A DNA stretch of 64,000 nt from Eudorina sp. 2006-703-Eu-15. Taxonomy: Eukaryota > Chlorophyta > Chlorophyceae > Chlamydomonadales > Volvocaceae. The stretch is taken from positions 124,001 to 188,000 of the forward strand of contig BDSI01000034.1 in NCBI GenBank assembly GCA_003117195.1, read 5' to 3'. This document shows, in pieces, positions 60,110 to 64,000 of the stretch. Each line of letters begins with the position of its first letter. Position 1 is the first letter of the stretch. A model generated the notes under the pieces. That model saw only the letters and a list, made by a program, of their open reading frames with translations, was not told the origin of the DNA and did not search any database. Both the position numbers and the translations under genes were made by a program.

Positions 60110-61719
60110 GCATGTCACGCTTTGGGTACGGCAGCAGCGGGGTTGCGTTGCAGTCGGACCACTTTGGATGACTAGGATGCGGTACTCGGTCGAAGGCCCG
60201 AACGCAGCAGGCCGTAAAAAACGCCATCTGTTAATCCAAATTCTGAACTCCAATTGCGACTACGGTTTACATGGCGACGTGTACTGCTGGCAGCGGGCAG
60301 GTACGGTACCCGTGACCGCCCCACACCTCCTGCGCTGCATGCATGTCGTGTACCTCCACATGCGCATCTGCCCGTGCGGCGACATCTTAACACAAAATAA
60401 CAAGTACGGCATCTGTATGTATGCTTGTTGCGGCTGGCATGTACCGCGTCTGGCCGCCGGATGGAGCACCCACCCGAGCCAGCGAGCGAGCGAGCGAGGC
60501 AACCCACGCAACGCAACAGGACACGTCCTGCCACTGAACCGGTGACTGACTCCCGTCCGCAGTCACGCGGGCACATCCACCAGTGAAGGTGTCACGGTAC
60601 GACAGTACGGCACCAGACCATCATCGCTCGCAGCGGCCCTTGCGGACCGTGACCGCCGGCGGGCTGCAACTGAGCCCATTAGGATTAACCGTCAAAACCG
60701 CATTCTATATGGACGGGCGCTGCAGCAGCCCTACGCTGCGGCCCGCGCCCACAGCCCAGCACGCTCCGTGTCACATGTACACATGCGCCAGGAACATGTG
60801 TTACCCGCTTCCGCTGCACGGTAGTCCGCGGTGCGCACATGCGCATGTCCAATGCGCTCGGGGTATATGCGTGGAATATAGCTCATATCGCCACCCACAA
60901 CAACATTAAGGTGTATTATTGCGCATTATGCATCCGATTGCAGCGCGGGGGCATACGCCCAGACATGCAGTACGGTACGATATCAATACGATATCGCGGT
61001 TTCTCATTACGTTGCTCCCGTGCATTTCAACACGCCCATCCGAAGCCTTTGGAAGTCCACAGGGGCATCACACCAAGTAAAGTAGATTGAGGCGAGCCAC
61101 ACAACCAAAATTTCAGACAATTTCGCACGGTATTCCAGGGATGGTAAAGAGATCGAGCGATAAATGAAGTCTCAGCCGCGAACGTGCTAGATCGCGAACA
61201 TCACCAGCAGCACCTACCGACAGCCCATCCGGCGTTATCATCAAAACCCATAGATGTATGTATGAGAGAGAGAGGCAGGGGGAATCAAGCACCCAGCTGC
61301 ACGGCGATTCGCAGTGCAACGGGCCGTTTTCGAGGAACAGTTGTTGTCGCGTGAAAGGGGACGGAGGGCACCTGCCTCCGCAGACACACCAGGTGCACCC
61401 GCCACCCGCCGCAACTGGGCCCGATCGATCCGCCTCGTCGAGCAGGCCACACCCCTATCACCACCACCACCACCACTGCCGTAGTACCACCACCATCAAC
61501 CCTACCTTTCTTTACCCAGGCCCCCCATCTCCCGCCCACGGCGGCGGTTCCGGCCACCGTCAATCCAACCTACCCGTGCGGCCTGCCTGCCAACACAACG
61601 GCCTTGCCTCCCCACAGCGCCCCCTTCTTTCACGCCCTCCATGCCCTTCCGCGCCTCTTCCTCCGCCACACAGCCCCCCACGACACCGCAACCCGCACAG
61701 CCCCCCACGACACCGCGCC

Positions 61720-63754
61720 CTACAGCATCCCCGCGGCGCCAAGCTTGTAGAAGTTGACCGTCCTGCCGCTGGTCACCACCAGCAGGTCCTGGAAGCAGGC
61801 GATCTGGTGGATGGGGACCGTCGTGTACACGTTGGCCACCTCACGCGGGGTCAGCAGCTGCCTCCAGGACTCCGAGTGTGCGCTGGCGGCCTCAAAGAAG
61901 GCGGTGGGGTCCAGTGCGAAGGGCGAGCCGGTGGCCGCCGCCGCGGCGGCGGCCGCCGCCGCCGCCGACGCGCGGCGGTGCGCCGCGTCCTCCGCCTCCA
62001 GCGCCACCGCCACAGCGGACGTGGCGGGCAGGTCGAGCACCTGCAGGTGCATGGCCTGGTTCTTGTAGCCGCTGCGGCAGATGATGACCTGCCGCTCCGC
62101 CGTGTCGTCGCCCTGGGGGTCGCAGGGCGCCACGGCGATGCCGTCCAGTCCGCTGCCGTCCACGTCCCCCAGCGGCACGGGGCCGGTGACGCTGCCCTCC
62201 TTGGCGCTGCAGGCCTGAGATTGACGTAGGAAGGGGCCACCGTACATCGACATCGGCATCACTATCATCCAGGTGCCGCTGCTGCTGCCCGGTTTCGAAC
62301 CAACGGCGAGGCCCCAGCCCGCTCTAGATACTTGTGAGATGTGACACCACGGAGATGCGATATTGGGAGTGGGTTTCGCTCCGGTCGCGAGGGGCCGCCG
62401 TGTTGTGCAGCGGTGGGCACGACCCGTGTGGGCCAACAGGGTACGAACCCGGTTCCGAGCCCCAGGCAGCTTTTCGAGTCCCAGTCAGCTTTTCGAGTCC
62501 CAGTCAGCTTTTTGAGTCCCAGTCAGCTTTTCGAGTCCCAGCCAGCTTTTCGAGCCCCAGTCAGCTTTTTCAGCCCCAGTCAGCCCTTGCGGAACGAGCT
62601 GCTGGACGTCAATGGCTCGGAGCGCGAGACGGCCGCCAAGCCCCAAAGAGCGCATCGCACGGGCACGTCCCCGCGACCCCGCCCTGCGAAGTGTGCCACG
62701 GTCGTGTCGTACCTTGCCGACGTCGTACACATCCACCCGCTCACTGAAGCGGCACGCCGCGACCAGCATGCTCCCGTCCTGCAGACCCACCCGGCCCCCG
62801 GGGCAGCATCATCAGCAGCAGCGCGACACAGGGGCACATACCGTACGGACTTCAGCGGGCACAAAGCGACCGTCCGGGCTTCAACTTCAATCCATGTTGG
62901 ACAGCTGTATCGTGCCCGTGCCCATTACGGCCTGACAAAAAGGGTGACCCTACAGACGGTCTTGTGTGAAGCAGACAGACGCCGTCGGAGCAGTCCGTGA
63001 CACATTGGGGGTGCAAGCGGTCCGCCTTGCAAAACGAACACCGCGTCCCCCAACCCGCCCCGGCCCCCGGCCTCCCCGCCCCCCTCCCGCTATCGCCCCC
63101 GCCGCCCCCCGCCCCCGCCCAGCCGCTCACCTGCGTGAAGCACAGCGAGGTGGCCATGTCGGGCGCGGAGGGGTGGCACATGCGCGCCACCGGACTCTGC
63201 TGCTCGGGCCGCCACAGGTACACCTGAGGGACAGGTGGGGCAGTGAAAGGGAAGTGAAAAGCAGGACCATAGCAAGGCCCGGTCGGCCGGCTGCTCGCCA
63301 CACGCCTTCCGCCCGAGTCCTAGCCCGCTGGGTCCTTCATTACGCCCTTCTTATTCCCATTCCCCATTCCCTTTCCAACCAGATCGTCCGCTTGACCCGT
63401 GCGCAGTTGGGACCGCCATACTGCCAGGTTGGGCCCCTGCCAAGAAACGGCAGAGCCGTAGCCGCGGACCTGCCAGGGCACACCAGCACGCTCCCGCCCC
63501 ATCAGGATCGAACGGTGAAATCTTGACGAGGCAAGCATGCTGCCCGGTACGGCCCCAGTACGATAATACGGCACACTTACCACATGGTCAAAGCTGGATG
63601 AGGCCAGCATGCTGCCCGTCTCATTGAAGACGGTGCAGGAGATGGCGGACTGGCACTTGAGCATGCGGAAGGGCTTGTTGGAGCGCAGGTGGGCGGGCTG
63701 CTTCGACTGCAGCCGGATGTTCTCAACGTCCCACAGCGTCAGGCTGCTGGAGAT
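61720..63754 (-). CDS. WD40-repeat protein, 3' part
   Basis: C-terminal 275 residues of a WD40 beta-propeller protein; the 5' end lies beyond the right edge. Exons: 63754-63581, 63223-63131, 62778-62713, 62214-61720 (stop TAG 61722-61720), all phase 0. WD-type blades are visible: SSLTLWDVENIRL, then CTVFNETGSMLASSSFDHVV plus YLWRPE, then ATSLCFTQDGSMLVAACRFS and RVDVYDVGK. The final exon is different: Gly/Asp-rich (PLGDVDGSGLDGIAVAPCD), QVIICRSGYKNQAMHLQVLD, an Ala run of 12 and a closing region (FQDLLVVTSGRTVNFYKLG) that may complete a second propeller. WD40 proteins are scaffolds; no specific complex can be named. Confidence 0.75.
62459..62583. repeat. 19-bp tandem repeat in WD40 gene intron
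   Basis: About seven imperfect copies of GAGTCCCAGTCAGCTTTTC between exons 62778-62713 and 62214-61720. Confidence 0.9.
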
Positions 63755-64000
63755 CTGCGCGGCGTGCAGGGAGGCGCAGGGGGAGGGGAGGGTGGCCCGG
63801 CAGCGGGAATGCGACTCAAGATGCCCAAGGCACACCCGTAGTGGAAATGGAGCCGGTAGGTCCAGCGGCAGCAAAACGAGGGACATACATATGCGGACAT
63901 GTGCAAAAGTGCAACCGAGAGTCAGCAACCAGCGACGAACAGAAAGACAGGAGGGCTGTCGCGTCGGAGGGGAGAACAGAATGCCGACTGACTGAATCCG
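63755..64000 (-). other. Intron at right edge
   Basis: Sequence upstream of the phase-0 acceptor (GCGCAG before 63754) of the WD40 gene. Nothing exon-like was seen before the window ends. Confidence 0.5.

Larger units (their letters stand above)
57384..61719. other. Repeat-rich intergenic region
   Basis: About 4.3 kb between HicA-like paralogue 2 (+) and the WD40 gene (-). It contains two direct R1 copies with a broken reverse-transcriptase-like ORF between them and a (CATTC)n tract. A 29-bp duplication near 57480-57560 repeats GACGTCGCAGCAGGAATGTT. No host exon was recognised; 59500-61100 is ordinary sequence with several GTACGG words. Confidence 0.55.

Overview
This 64 kb window is nuclear DNA of a green alga of the Chlamydomonas/Volvox lineage. 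The evidence is GC-rich coding sequence split by many short introns, Ala/Gly/Pro/Gln homopolymer runs inside proteins, a proline-rich hydroxyproline-rich glycoprotein (HRGP) of pherophorin type, frequent (CA)n/(GT)n tracts, and interspersed repeats ending in the volvocine poly(A) signal TGTAA. No bacterial or organellar operon, rRNA, tRNA or CRISPR array was recognised. Gene models were built by hand from splice sites and conserved motifs; the exon phases of most models close exactly.

Layout, left to right: (1) the 3' part of an unrecognised gene (+, 49-1859). (2) A membrane-anchored HRGP with a secreted proline-rich stalk (-, 4830-9152), followed upstream by an AT-rich, gene-poor stretch (to about 11.9 kb). 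(3) A NhaD-type Na+/H+ antiporter in at least ten exons (+, 12353-18183). (4) A small DUF1764 protein (-, 20733-21392) divergent from (5) a 13-exon carotenoid cleavage dioxygenase-like gene (+, 21913-30245). (6) A repeat-bearing gap (30.2-34.7 kb). (7) A tandem-RRM protein resembling the animal DBHS (NONO/SFPQ) architecture in 11 exons (-, 34705-39591). (8) Two adjacent same-strand genes (+, 41749-48234 and 50385-57383) whose proteins are otherwise dissimilar, low-complexity chains sharing a HicA-like domain of about 60 residues, split by an intron at the same place, followed by a charged helix. (9) A repeat-rich gap (57.4-61.7 kb) with two direct copies of a 350-bp element flanking a broken reverse-transcriptase-like ORF. 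(10) The 3' half of a WD40 protein gene (-, 61720-63754) that runs off the right edge.

The genes look like independent eukaryotic transcription units; no shared pathway is evident. The most unusual items are the HicA-like gene pair, the DBHS-like RNA-binding protein in an alga, a carotenoid-oxygenase-like protein lacking two of the four usual iron-ligand histidines, several apparent GC-AG introns, and a family of 5'-truncated repeats with a common TGTAA-containing 3' end.
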